Below are positions 1 to 10,805 of a stretch of DNA of 64,000 bases, piece by piece. The notes beneath the pieces are model-generated. The model was not told the DNA's origin. It did not search any database and was given only the letters and a program-made list of their open reading frames with translations. Source of the stretch: CAJQHK01 sp038142525 (GTDB lineage: Bacteria > Pseudomonadota > Alphaproteobacteria > Rickettsiales > UBA1997); NCBI GenBank assembly GCA_038142525.1, contig JAYQKE010000015.1, positions 372,001-436,000 on the forward strand, written 5' to 3'. The number at the start of each line of letters is the position of its first letter. The stretch's first letter is position 1. A program made the position numbers and the translations under genes.

Positions 1-1219
1 AAAATATGTCAAAAAGGGGTCATAATAAATATTCTTTAGAATTTAAGGTTTCGTCTGTAAAATTGGCTCTTGAGTCGGATCAGCCTATAGCTCAAACTGC
101 TAGAGATTTAGGTATTAATCCTAGTACTTTACATACTTGGATAGGTAAAGAGTCAAATTTTAAGAAATCTAATAATAATATGGTAAAAAATAGCGAGTGT
201 CATTTTGAAGAAGTTGAAAAAAAGTTAAGGAAAGAGTTATCAATTGTTAAGCAAGAGAGGGATTTATTAAAAAAGGTCACGATACTTTGCCAAACAATCC
301 CAATAAAGTATGCCTGGATTAAATCTAACAGGAGTCAATTTTCAATTACAAAAATGTGTAATTTCATGAAAGTTTCTCGCAGTGGCTATTATGAGTGGTT
401 AAATCGTCCTGTTAGTGATAGGGATAAGGAAAATATGGAAATAATGGGTAAAATAAAAGAAATTTCTATTCAAAATCATAATATTTATGGTTCTCGTAGA
501 ATTTTAAAAAAATTAGAAGAAGAAAATATTTTTATAAGTAGGAAAAGACTTGTTAGATTGATGAGATTGGCAAATATTTCTTGCAAAACCAAGAGAAAAT
601 TCAAGATTACTACTAATTCTAAACATAATAAACCAATTTCACCTAATTTATTAAATAGAAATTTTGATTGTTTAGTTCCAAATAAATATTGGGTTGGTGA
701 TATTACCTACATTCCAACCCAGGAAGGATGGTTATATTTAGCAACTGTAATTGATCTTTATTCTAGAAATATCATTGGCTGGTCTATGTCTGATAATATG
801 AAATCAAAATTAGTTAATGATGCTTTAACTATGGCATTATTTCAAAGAAAGCCCAAAAAAGGATTAATTTATCATACTGATCAAGGTAGCCAATATGCTT
901 CTGAATCTCACAGAGATATTTTAAAAGATCATGATATTATCCAAAGTATGAGTAGAAAAGGTAATTGCTGGGATAATGCCGTTGCAGAATCATTTTTTCA
1001 TACCCTGAAAACTGAATTAACACATCATCATAATTTTAAAAATAGAAAGGAAGCAAAAAATATAATATTTGAATATATTGAAGTTTTCTATAATAGAATA
1101 AGAATTCATTCTGCTAATAATTACCTAGCACCAGTTGAATTCGAAAAAAGAAACAGATACTTGAAAAAATATTCAGCATCTGCTTAAATTGGGTGTCCGG
1201 AAAAAAGGTAGCCACATCA
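1..1219 (+). mobile_element. IS3-family insertion sequence, left end outside the window
   Basis: The element carries one transposase gene. The right end is recognisable as a TG..CA-type IS3 terminus: read on the minus strand it starts TGATGTGGCTACC and ends near position 1219. The left terminus lies beyond the window, so the target duplication cannot be checked. Confidence 0.8.
6..1187 (+). CDS. IS3-family transposase, OrfA and OrfB fused in one frame
   Basis: This 393-residue protein catalyses cut-and-paste-type transposition of the surrounding IS3 element. Residues 1 to about 95 are the OrfA part: a helix-turn-helix followed by a leucine-zipper-like segment ending ERDLLKK. The rest is OrfB with an rve integrase core. 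The DDE residues are visible in VGDITYIP, HTDQGSQY and AVAESFF. IS3 elements normally make the fusion by programmed -1 frameshifting. Here the two parts are joined in one continuous frame just after the poly-A site, around position 280, which would remove the need for frameshifting. It may still be active, since no internal stop is present. Confidence 0.9.
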   Translation: MSKRGHNKYSLEFKVSSVKLALESDQPIAQTARDLGINPSTLHTWIGKESNFKKSNNNMVKNSECHFEEVEKKLRKELSIVKQERDLLKKVTILCQTIPIKYAWIKSNRSQFSITKMCNFMKVSRSGYYEWLNRPVSDRDKENMEIMGKIKEISIQNHNIYGSRRILKKLEEENIFISRKRLVRLMRLANISCKTKRKFKITTNSKHNKPISPNLLNRNFDCLVPNKYWVGDITYIPTQEGWLYLATVIDLYSRNIIGWSMSDNMKSKLVNDALTMALFQRKPKKGLIYHTDQGSQYASESHRDILKDHDIIQSMSRKGNCWDNAVAESFFHTLKTELTHHHNFKNRKEAKNIIFEYIEVFYNRIRIHSANNYLAPVEFEKRNRYLKKYSASA

Positions 1220-1278
1220 CTCTAAGCTAATATATACCTAGCTTAAACGCTTATTTTAATAATTAAATTATATAAAAA

Positions 1279-1536
1279 ATGACTAACAATAATCAAGCAA
1301 ATAGCACGTACATTACTAAAGAAAAATATCACTGGGGAGAATTCAGAAAAATCTCAGTAGGAATAGATTTTTCTGTTATGATTTACCCTGAAAATTGGAG
1401 TCAAATTGATAGTCTCAAAGCTGGAGATTCTCTTTTTTATAAAGATGATCAAAATGCCAGGTGGGATGTTAAATTTGATGGCCAAAATTTATCTTTTAAA
1501 GATAGGGATTGCCATAGTTTGCAAAGTAGAGGTTAA
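1279..1536 (+). CDS. hypothetical protein, 85 residues
   Basis: I do not recognise this protein. It is soluble, with no signal peptide or membrane segment. It is rich in aromatic residues and Asp (for example YHWGEFRK and DSLFYKDD), which suggests a small beta-rich fold. It lies between an IS3 right end and a phage-like remnant, so it may be a leftover of a mobile or phage region. The ATG has no ribosome binding site, like other genes in the window. Confidence 0.4.
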   Translation: MTNNNQANSTYITKEKYHWGEFRKISVGIDFSVMIYPENWSQIDSLKAGDSLFYKDDQNARWDVKFDGQNLSFKDRDCHSLQSRG

Positions 1537-1557
1537 GAAATCTGAACTTTTGATGAA

Positions 1558-1773
1558 CTAGGCACACCTCTCTGTAAATTCAGCATTAAAATTATCAATT
1601 TGACGAAGTGTTTCTTCGCTTAAAGAATTAAGTTCAGACTCGGTAATTGTAATTGGATTTGCCCAAAGGCAGAGGTTATTTACGGATGTACTTTTGCATC
1701 CTGCGTTTAACAGTAGAAATATTATCGTTCCTGGGGAATGTCCAATCCCCTGTGTCGATTTAATTTTTTTCAA
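1558..1773 (-). pseudogene. fragment resembling a phage Rz1-type spanin lipoprotein
   Basis: The C-terminal 50 residues have a short hydrophobic stretch ending NAGC, then CLWANPI, a run of acidic and polar residues, ETLRQIDNFN and a final ERCA. The pattern Cys-x-Trp-Ala-x-Pro-Ile followed by TxxQIxxHN and a C-terminal Cys is what I associate with small Rz1-like lysis lipoproteins of phages. The first 13 residues or so come from the IS256-associated repeat, so the true N-terminus has been lost. Homology is inferred from the motif pattern only. Confidence 0.4.
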
Positions 1774-1930
1774 ATTTTGCCTTAATAATTTTATTAAGAA
1801 TTGAGATTTTATTTTTATAAGATTTTAAGCGTAGCGTATCTTGTAAAAATATAAATCCAATTTTTAAGATAATTTTTGGCAAAAATTTGTTTTCCATTTT
1901 TTTTAGATTTAGATTAATATTTTGTTATAT
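1734..1930. repeat. 197-bp repeat, copy 1 (end region of an IS256 element)
   Basis: This stretch recurs almost unchanged at 37655-37850, including the leading GGGAATGTCCAATCCC and the following CTGTGTC. Here it borders an intact IS256 transposase and contains that element's left terminal repeat. At the other site the transposase is missing. Confidence 0.8.
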
Positions 1931-3309
1931 TTAAGCTAAATCTAATTTGATTCTATCCTCAAATTTTATAGCAAATTGGCTAATTATCAAGCTCCAATTT
2001 GGTATTGGCATAGTCCATTTTTTCTTAATGTTTTGTATAGCAAGATAGAGTAACTTTTCTAATGATTGATCAGATGGAAAAGAGCCTTTAGTTTTGGTAA
2101 TTTTTCTGACTTGCCTATGAAACCCTTCAACAGAATTAGTAGTATAAATTAGCTTTCTTATCTCTTTTGGATATTTAAAATAATTAGATAAATTATCCCA
2201 GTTATTATTCCAAGATTTGAATATTATTGGATATTTTTTGCCCCATTTTTCTTCAATTAGAAGCAGTTTTTCTTCGGCTACTTCTTTGCTTGTTGCAGTA
2301 TAAACAGTCTTTAAATCAGATATAAATTCTTTTTGATTTTTTGATGCAACATATTTGATAGAATTCCTAATTTGATGAATGATGCAAAGCTGAATCTCAG
2401 TTTTTGGAAATATTGAATTAATAGCCTCAGGAAAGCCCTTTAAGCCATCGACACAAGCAATCAATACGTCTTTTATACCTCTATTTTGTAAATCAGTTAA
2501 AATATTAAGCCAAAAATTAGCTCCCTCTGACTCTTGAAGATAAATTCCTAAAATATCTTTTTTACCATCCTTGTCAACTCCAAGAACTGAATAAAAAGCT
2601 TTACTAATTATTTTTCCATTTTCTTTAACCTTAAAAAACATAGCATCAAGAAATATTATAGGATAAATCTCTTCTAACTGCCTTTCTTTAAATTCTGTTA
2701 TTTTAGGTAATATTTTGTCTGTAATAGCTGTAATTGTAGATTTAGATATCTCAATGTCATATATCTCTTCAATATGAGATGATATATCTCTATAACTCAT
2801 ACCATAAGAATATAGAGTTATAATTTTATCATCTAATTCTGGAGTTAAAATAGTTTGACCTTTCTTAACTATTTTAGGATCAAAAGATGAATTTCTATCC
2901 CTTGGAGTATTTAACTCAAATTGACCTCTATCGGTTTTGACTATTTTAGAAGAAAATCCATTTTTCCTATTGGTAACATCATCTTCTTTTTTAGAATTTA
3001 AATGATTATCCAATTCGGATTGCATGGCAGTTTCAAGAAAATCTTTTAACATACTGGTAAATATACCATCTTTGCCAGAAAATCCTTTTCCAGCATACAA
3101 TTTGTCTATAGCTTCTTTCTTGAACTTTTGATAATCAAAATCCTCTTCAAGATCTTGATTGTCAGAGTTATTTCGAAAATTATTTAAAGATTTTAATTTG
3201 TGATTCATGATATTATCAATTTAAGTTAATGTTAAAATTTATAATTATTTATGAGAATAAAATTTAATAAATTAAATTTTATTCTCATTTTAACTTAAAT
3301 TGACACAGT
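1750..3309 (-). mobile_element. IS256-family insertion sequence
   Basis: The ends are marked by a short inverted repeat: CTGTGTCGATTTAA at 1750 and its complement TTAAATTGACACAG ending at 3309. The transposase lies between them on the minus strand. The right end sits inside an IS1634-type transposase gene, which it truncates. I could not find a clear 8-9 bp target duplication. Confidence 0.8.
1931..3208 (-). CDS. IS256-family transposase (mutator type)
   Basis: This 425-residue transposase is complete. It has the mutator-type RNase H-like core, with the DDE residues in FLDAMFF, CVDGLKGF and NSVEGFHR. The length matches the family (about 400-430). A fragment of a second copy, covering the region around CVDGL, is stranded at 39741-39867. 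No frameshift is seen, so this copy could be active. Confidence 0.93.
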   Translation of the reverse strand: MNHKLKSLNNFRNNSDNQDLEEDFDYQKFKKEAIDKLYAGKGFSGKDGIFTSMLKDFLETAMQSELDNHLNSKKEDDVTNRKNGFSSKIVKTDRGQFELNTPRDRNSSFDPKIVKKGQTILTPELDDKIITLYSYGMSYRDISSHIEEIYDIEISKSTITAITDKILPKITEFKERQLEEIYPIIFLDAMFFKVKENGKIISKAFYSVLGVDKDGKKDILGIYLQESEGANFWLNILTDLQNRGIKDVLIACVDGLKGFPEAINSIFPKTEIQLCIIHQIRNSIKYVASKNQKEFISDLKTVYTATSKEVAEEKLLLIEEKWGKKYPIIFKSWNNNWDNLSNYFKYPKEIRKLIYTTNSVEGFHRQVRKITKTKGSFPSDQSLEKLLYLAIQNIKKKWTMPIPNWSLIISQFAIKFEDRIKLDLA

Positions 3310-3921
3310 TAAAAAAACGCTCCCTTGGAGTATTGATTTCATTTGGCATGCTACTTCCATCTACTATTAGACCTTCTTTGCTGTCTTTTGTTGCGATAGG
3401 AAGATATTTTCTAAAAAAGTCTTTTTGAAGCTTTTCACTTCCCAGTTCTTTTAGGAAATTACTGATAGCTTGTGAGCTCATAGAAGAGCCTGGAAATAAA
3501 TGTTTAGATATATCGCCTTCATACCAATCATTAGCTAAATACATTGCAGATCCATTGATGAGACGATAGGATAGTAAGCTTTTTAATGTTTTAAGCTTTA
3601 CATGAGGCAGTAAGTCTGCAAAGATTTTTCCAACATCATCTTCATCAATTAGTTTCTTGGTTAAGTAGCCACTACCAAAAGATACAATTTCCCTCTCCTT
3701 AAATGGTTGTGCCATAACCCTTTTTGGATTGGAAATAACTTTTCCATTTAAATCTCTCTTTCTTCTTTTTACCTCCTGAAATATTCCAGCTTCTTTATCT
3801 AGGACAATTCCAAGATATTTTGCTGTCTTTGCTTGGAATGTTGTTTCTTTTTATCCCAATAGGCCGTTATTTCATATGCATATTCCCTGTCTCCAACTTT
3901 TTTGTATCTGATATAGCTCAT
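3310..3921 (-). pseudogene. IS1634-family transposase, N-terminal part, frameshifted
   Basis: The reading starts MSYIRYKKVG at 3921 and includes WDKKKQHS, LGIVLDKEAG and then MAQPFKEREIV. It breaks twice by small indels, near 3840 and 3770; the second copy at 39353-39616 has intact sequence at these points. It ends at TPRERFF, where the IS256 was inserted. The catalytic C-terminal half is missing here; a C-terminal half from another copy is at 39868-40369. Confidence 0.8.
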
Positions 3922-4046
3922 AATCGTGAGTAAAGAATTAATAATAGGCACGAGTATATAGAACTAAAAAGTCGGTTGCAAGCTTTTATTTGCTTAGATT
4001 AATGTTTTTTAAGGACTATCGTGGGTAAAGATATGGGAATTTAAGT
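3310..4046 (-). mobile_element. IS1634-family element, truncated by the IS256
   Basis: The outer end near 4046 ends in GGGTAAAGATATGGGAATTTAAG, which recurs as element termini at 39718-39740 and, inverted, at 39868-39890. The other end is cut off by the IS256 insertion at 3309. Only the N-terminal half of the transposase is left. Confidence 0.75.
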
Positions 4047-4205
4047 TTAATTGGCTCAAAGGTGAAGATATGCTTTCCTACTACGACTCTTCTAAAAATA
4101 TTACAAAAACATTCTGCAAAAATTTGAATCTCTAGCAGATGCTCAAATTTGATAAGCATCTATAAAAATAATGACCAAATTTTAGGCCTCCCTCTTGGCC
4201 TTACC

Positions 4206-5359
4206 CTTACTCCCCTACATAATTATTGATCATTAATTTTCACGATATATCATATCCTCCTTAATCAAAATAAGGATCATGAAAGAATTAATAAATCAAT
4301 ATTTCAGTGACTTTGGCAAAGTTCTTCCAAAGAGGTTAGCTAATATAACAACTGCGATAATGCGATGCGGTAGCGCTAATACTTACCAAATAGCCAGACA
4401 GCTTTCAAAGGAAAACAATAAAAGCTTTAAGACAAATGATATGGCTGTTTATAGATTATTACAGAGCAAAGATTTCCAGATAGATGATTCCTTTGGCGCA
4501 AACATGTGAAGCTAATATTTAGCTTGTTAGAGGAAAAAAATGTAATATTGAAAGGTCAAAGAATACAAATAAATATCGACTTCACAAGTCATGAAAATAA
4601 TTTCTTAATTCTTAGTGCTTCAGTTATTTTAAATGGTAAAGCAATTACCATATATTTTTCGATGCGCAAATATCCAAAAAAGAAGAATCAAATGTCACAA
4701 ATAAAAATGGAAGAAGCTTTTATAAAGGGTCTAAGGCATGTATTATCTAAGAAATATAGCTATGTAATAGTTGCGGATAGGGGTTTTGGAAATAATAGAT
4801 TCGCTAATCTTTGCAAGGAAAATAATTTTGATTATGTATTAAGAATTAATCCTAATTTGATAATAGAATATGATAATCAAAAAATTAATCTTAACAGCAT
4901 AAAAGAAGACAAGATATTCAAAGCCAAATCTGTATCATGGAAAAGGGAGCTAAACCTTACAATATGCACTCAAGATAAGCAGATATGGTATCTAATGAGT
5001 AGTGATGATAATATGGCACAACAACAAATCTATGAGAATCGTTTTAAAATAGAGAAGAATTACCAAGATTGTAAAAGCTCTGGTTATGACATAGAAAATA
5101 ATAAAATTAGGAAATATGATAGATTTAAGAGGCTTTTATATTGTGTATTATTATCACATGCTCTTGTTTGCTTTATTGGATATGCAATATCTAGATCAAA
5201 AAGTAATATTAAAAAACTCTATAGAAAAAGGAGATTTGGAAACTTATCTGATCTCAGTCTTTTCAAGATCGGATATAATGCTGTCTCAATTTACTTTAAA
5301 CAATCCATTGCTCTTTTTTATCGATCAATTGGAATGTTTTGATTATGTAGGGGAGTAAG
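4206..5359 (+). mobile_element. IS4-family insertion sequence, copy 1
   Basis: The termini CTTACTCCCCTACATAAT (from 4206) and its complement (to 5359) match those of copy 2 at 23203-24359. Target duplication: CCCTCTTGG occurs at 4190-4198 and at 5360-5368, with an extra CCTTAC hexamer between the left copy and the terminus. The host is a GFA-family gene. Confidence 0.85.
4279..5358 (+). pseudogene. IS4-family transposase, two frameshifts
   Basis: The sequence is nearly identical to the intact 360-residue transposase at 23204-24286. It differs by homopolymer length at two places: TTT instead of TTTT near 4491 and six instead of eight A near 5212. Each change breaks the frame. The DDE residues NIDFTSHE, VVADRGFG and the Y(2)R(3)E(6)K signature are still encoded. 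It is either a decayed copy or an intact copy with base-calling errors. Confidence 0.9.
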
Positions 5360-5519
5360 CCCTCTTGGTGGGATAGAAGGAAAATTGGAAGATAGAGAGA
5401 GCTATCACATTTTTACTAACTCGAAGGCTGATTGGTATGAAATTATTGATGATCTAGAGCAATATGATGAATTACCGTCCAAAACTGGTAAGGTTCGTAA
5501 GATAAATCAGGAAAGATAA

Positions 5520-5760
5520 CAATAAAGTAGATTGTTTTTTAGAGCGCCGAGCCAAAAATGGAATTTGACACGGAATTTTGAGCAGTTTCACTGATTGATA
5601 GATATAAATATAAAATTTGATTATAGCAAAAAATCTGGAAAAATAGCCAAGAAATAGGCCAATAGAAAACATAAATTTAGTCAATTTAAGATTTAAAATA
5701 TATAACAAAGACGATAGCACCAACATATATAGCGATTTTACACAAAGCAAAATCTTTATT
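5520..5760. other. intergenic region downstream of the 16S rRNA gene
   Basis: No gene is recognised here. Neither tRNA-Ile, tRNA-Ala nor 23S rRNA follows the 16S gene, and no CCTCC core of an anti-Shine-Dalgarno sequence is found in the first 100 bases past its 3' end. No clear intrinsic terminator is seen. Confidence 0.6.
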
Positions 5761-7264
<1,504 letters not shown>

Positions 7265-7431
7265 GATTTTAGCTTTCCTAACGAAGCTATGATAAGTTTG
7301 TTAAGTACTACCGCCTTTATTATATATTTTTACCTTAGAGTAATTCTAAGTTTAAGTCTAATAAAGACAATTGACTAAATTTACGATTTGAAAACAGCTA
7401 CCGCAACCATATTTAAATTACGGAAAAAGTG

Positions 7432-7460
7432 ATTCTAGAAAGCCAGTTTCTAATTGTCAA
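7432..7460 (-). promoter_or_regulatory. probable sigma70 promoter of the 16S rRNA gene
   Basis: On the minus strand, TTGACA (7455-7460) is followed after exactly 17 bases by TAGAAT (7432-7437). This is a near-consensus promoter about 170 bases upstream of the 16S 5' end, leaving a leader typical of rRNA transcripts. Recognition is by pattern only. Confidence 0.65.
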
Positions 7461-7528
7461 ATAATTAATGCACGTTTTTCAAGAAAAAAATGAATAATCT
7501 TAAAAAGTGAATTTAAAATAAAGTAAAA

Positions 7529-9592
7529 TTATCCCTTCAACAATGTCAAAACTGCCTTTAGCCCAAAAATATTGAGTAAATTATTAATATTTTCCTTATT
7601 TTTAGCAAAATTACTAAGCATTGATTTTGATTGAGAATCGGCAATTTCCAACAAATCATAATCAAAATCTAAATCAGCAATTTTATATTCAGGTAAACCG
7701 CTTTGTCTAACACCAACCAATTCACCAAAACCGCGCATTTTTAAATCTTCTTCAGCAATAAAAAAACCATCATTACTATTTTTCATAATTTCCAATCTTT
7801 TACTACCATTTTTGCTCAATTTATAATCATAAAGTAAAATGCAAAATGACTCCTTGTCAGATCTTCCAACCCTGCCCCTTAACTGATGGAGCTGGGCTAA
7901 GCCAAAATTTTCAGCATTTTCAATAACCATTACCGTAGCATCGCCAACATCAACGCCAACCTCAATAACTGTTGTAGCTAAAAGCAATTTAGTCTGGCCA
8001 TCAGGATTAGAAAAGTCAGCCATAATTTTTTCTTTTTCCTTCTCCTTCATTTTACCATGTAAAATAGCAATTTTTTCTGACGCAAAATGATTTTCCAATT
8101 CTTTAAACCTCTCCTCTAAAGAAATTAATTCAGACTCCTCAGAATCTTCAACCAAAGGACAAACCCAATAGATTTTTTCATTCCGATCTAAAATATTATG
8201 CAAAGAATCATAAATTTGTTCTTTTTTAGATTTTGACATAATTTGTGTCTTAATCGGCAGACGATTTTTTGGCTTCTCCATAAGTAACGAAATTTTCATA
8301 TCACCATAAAGCGCAATCATTAAGCTTCTTGGAATTGGAGTTGCCGACATAGCTAAAATATCTGGATTTTTACCTTTAGCAACCAATTTCGATCTTTGCA
8401 TTACTCCAAATCGATGCTGCTCATCAATAATTACCAAACCAAGATCCTGAAAAATAATATCATCATAAATTAAGGCCTGAGTACCAATAATTAGATCAAT
8501 TTCACCAGATTTTAAATTCTTCAGAATTTTTTCTTTTTGTTTTTTAGTATTTTTAGAAGTTAAAATAGCCACATTAATTCCTAAATCCTTAGTTAATTTT
8601 GATAAATTTTCAAAATGCTGTAATGCCAAAAGTGAAATTGGCACAATTAAAGCTGTTTGACGCTTATTTTCAGCCAAAATGAGTGCGACAAAAAGAGCTA
8701 TAATAGTTTTTCCTGAACCAACATCGCCCTGAAGTAATCGAAACATCTGATTTTCACCAGCTAAATCTTCTTTAATTTCAGTCAAAACATTTTTTTGACC
8801 TACAGTTAATTCAAAGGGTAAATTTTCAAATAATTTCTTAGTTAAAATATTTGTTCCAATATTTTTATAACCTTTAATGTTTTTATTACTATTGTAATAT
8901 ATTTTTTCAGCAATTTTAATTGCCAATAATTCATCAAAAACCAATCTTTTACGATTTGGATTATTGGGATCAAAATTTTCCTGATTAAAATTATGTAAAT
9001 TATTAATAGCTTTAGTCCATGAAGGCCATTTTTTACTGAAAATTAAATCCTTATCAAGCCATTCAGGAAAATCAGGAAGTAAATCCAAAATATAATGAAT
9101 TTTTTCAGTTAATAATTTTTGAGTAATTCGGGCAGATAAGGGGTAAATTAATTGATTTTTTGGTATTTGATTAATTTTATCGAAAGGTAAAATATATTCT
9201 GGATGGGAGATGGTCCAATTATTATTATATTTCTCAATTTTTCCTGACGCCGACAATTCCTTACCTATTGGTAGATTTTTTTCAATAAAGTTTGGATAAA
9301 TTTTAAAGAAATTCAAATAAATATAGCCAATATCGCTAAAACACAGAACTTTAAAAGGCGAAGTTTTTTTATTTGGCTTAATATATTCTTCAGGAGTAAT
9401 TTTTAGAATAATTTCATCCTTATCATGAATATTGGCGATATTTGGTAAATATTTTTTGGCCCGATATGAAATTGGCAAATGATATAATAAATCAATCCAT
9501 CGATCTCCGCCAACCAATTGTGATAGGAAATTACCCAAAATTGGCCCAACTTTTGGCAAATATTTAATATCTGAAAATATTTTATGTGACAA
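7529..9592 (-). CDS. recG: ATP-dependent DNA helicase RecG
   Basis: RecG remodels stalled replication forks and branch-migrates Holliday junctions. The 687-residue protein has an N-terminal wedge/OB region, then the helicase core: Walker A GDVGSGKT near residue 290, DEQH near 390, SATPIPR, and a C-terminal helicase domain with LRGRVGRS. Length matches the family (about 690). The start is TTG at 9592, which fits the family's N-terminus, and no Shine-Dalgarno is present. ubiH lies 34 bases upstream on the same strand, so the two may be co-transcribed. The frame is intact. Confidence 0.95.
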   Translation of the reverse strand: MSHKIFSDIKYLPKVGPILGNFLSQLVGGDRWIDLLYHLPISYRAKKYLPNIANIHDKDEIILKITPEEYIKPNKKTSPFKVLCFSDIGYIYLNFFKIYPNFIEKNLPIGKELSASGKIEKYNNNWTISHPEYILPFDKINQIPKNQLIYPLSARITQKLLTEKIHYILDLLPDFPEWLDKDLIFSKKWPSWTKAINNLHNFNQENFDPNNPNRKRLVFDELLAIKIAEKIYYNSNKNIKGYKNIGTNILTKKLFENLPFELTVGQKNVLTEIKEDLAGENQMFRLLQGDVGSGKTIIALFVALILAENKRQTALIVPISLLALQHFENLSKLTKDLGINVAILTSKNTKKQKEKILKNLKSGEIDLIIGTQALIYDDIIFQDLGLVIIDEQHRFGVMQRSKLVAKGKNPDILAMSATPIPRSLMIALYGDMKISLLMEKPKNRLPIKTQIMSKSKKEQIYDSLHNILDRNEKIYWVCPLVEDSEESELISLEERFKELENHFASEKIAILHGKMKEKEKEKIMADFSNPDGQTKLLLATTVIEVGVDVGDATVMVIENAENFGLAQLHQLRGRVGRSDKESFCILLYDYKLSKNGSKRLEIMKNSNDGFFIAEEDLKMRGFGELVGVRQSGLPEYKIADLDFDYDLLEIADSQSKSMLSNFAKNKENINNLLNIFGLKAVLTLLKG

Positions 9593-9626
9593 AATTTATA
9601 GTTTTAAATTTATAGCCAATTAAAAA

Positions 9627-10802
9627 CTATCCCCCAGCAAGTTTGATAAAAAACTTTTTTAAACTAGGAATTTTATCCGTAACCGCCAAGCCAAAATCTC
9701 TGGCAATTTTTACTGGCAAAATATTATTAGAGAATAACTTATCAAGATTATCAGTTGCTAAGATCATTTTTTTGGCTTCAAATTTAGCAAATTTATTATA
9801 TTTGGTAATTAATTCATCGGAATTTATATCCTCTCCAGATTTAAAATTCTCTTCAATCAAATCTCTCAAAACCATAATATCCTTAATACCAAGATTAAAA
9901 CCCTGGCCTGCAATGGGATGAATAGCGTGGGCAGCATCAGCAATTAAAATTGCCTTTTGATAAAAATATTCCTTAGGATAAATCAACTCCAAATCATAAG
10001 AAAAAACTTTGCTTATTATTGCAACTTCGCCTAAATCATCAGCAATTTTTTTCATCAATTGAGAAGTTAAATTTTCCTTATCAAAACCCAAATAAATATC
10101 CTTAAGATCAGTTTTCACCATCCAAACAATCGAGGATTTATTTTGATCTTTTAATGGCAAAATAGCAAAAGCACCTTCTGGAAAGAACTTTTCATAAGCA
10201 ATATTTTTGTGATTCTTAGAATGTTCAATATCAAAAACCAAAGCAGTTTGATTATAATGCTTATAATGGGTTTTTATTTGAAATTTTTCTCTAAAATAAG
10301 ATTTTTTACCATCGGCAATAATAATTAATTTAGCCAAAATTTTGGAACTATCATCAAAAATAATTTCACCCCCATCTTCGCCAAAATTAATATCTTGATA
10401 AGAATTTGGAGCAAAGATTTTAATATTTTTTTGAGATTTAATTCTATCACAAAGCTCATTATAAATATCATGACTTTTTAGCATCACACCCATCTGCTTT
10501 GAGCCTTCAAAAATATTACTATCAAAATGCAAATGAAAAGGAGAGTCTTTATCGCTAATATCGATATCTTTAATTTTACCAGATTTGTCTTTTAAATTAT
10601 ACCAAATATTGATCTTTTGAAATAATTTTATAGAATTGTTGGAAATTGCAAAATTTTTACCATCAGAAATTCTTTTTTTAGCTAAAAAATTGTCTTTTTC
10701 AATTAAAGCAATTGATAAATCAGGGCTAATATCTGATAGTGAGAGCGCAGTAGAAAGGCCGGCAAAGCCGCCACCAATTATGACAATATCAAATTTATTC
10801 AT
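9627..10802 (-). CDS. ubiH: FAD-dependent ubiquinone biosynthesis hydroxylase (UbiH/Coq6 family)
   Basis: A 391-residue flavoprotein monooxygenase that hydroxylates the ubiquinone ring precursor. It has the FAD-binding Rossmann motif VIIGGGFAG at residues 7-15 and the second FAD motif IADAAHAIHPIAGQG near 287. The family cannot be resolved to UbiH, UbiF or UbiI by eye, so the gene symbol is tentative. Its start codon is only 3 bases from the start of the divergent lapA-like gene. It fits a bacterium keeping a respiratory chain (nuo genes are in the same window). Confidence 0.88.
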   Translation of the reverse strand: MNKFDIVIIGGGFAGLSTALSLSDISPDLSIALIEKDNFLAKKRISDGKNFAISNNSIKLFQKINIWYNLKDKSGKIKDIDISDKDSPFHLHFDSNIFEGSKQMGVMLKSHDIYNELCDRIKSQKNIKIFAPNSYQDINFGEDGGEIIFDDSSKILAKLIIIADGKKSYFREKFQIKTHYKHYNQTALVFDIEHSKNHKNIAYEKFFPEGAFAILPLKDQNKSSIVWMVKTDLKDIYLGFDKENLTSQLMKKIADDLGEVAIISKVFSYDLELIYPKEYFYQKAILIADAAHAIHPIAGQGFNLGIKDIMVLRDLIEENFKSGEDINSDELITKYNKFAKFEAKKMILATDNLDKLFSNNILPVKIARDFGLAVTDKIPSLKKFFIKLAGG

Positions 10803-10805
10803 AAG

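Larger units (their letters stand above)
4047..5519 (+). pseudogene. GFA-domain protein remnant, split by an IS4 insertion
   Basis: Before the IS4 the sequence reads FNWLKGEDMLSYYDSS and TKTFCKN. After it, the reading continues GIEGKLEDRES, YHIFTNSKADWYEI, DDLEQYDE and a stop at 5517-5519. The WL-G-D-L-YYxSS, FCxxC and HIFxxSKAxWYEIxDDLxQ pattern is characteristic of the GFA family (glutathione-dependent formaldehyde-activating, zinc-binding). The N-terminus is removed by the IS1634 element, a frameshift lies near the second zinc-binding Cys, and IS4 copy 1 (4206-5359) interrupts it after LPLG. The gene is dead. Confidence 0.75.

Noticed and set aside
5472..5750. Hydrophobic 92-codon frame downstream of the 16S gene
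   Set aside because: Its end overlaps the GFA remnant and the rest is AT-rich spacer; hydrophobicity follows from the T-rich composition.
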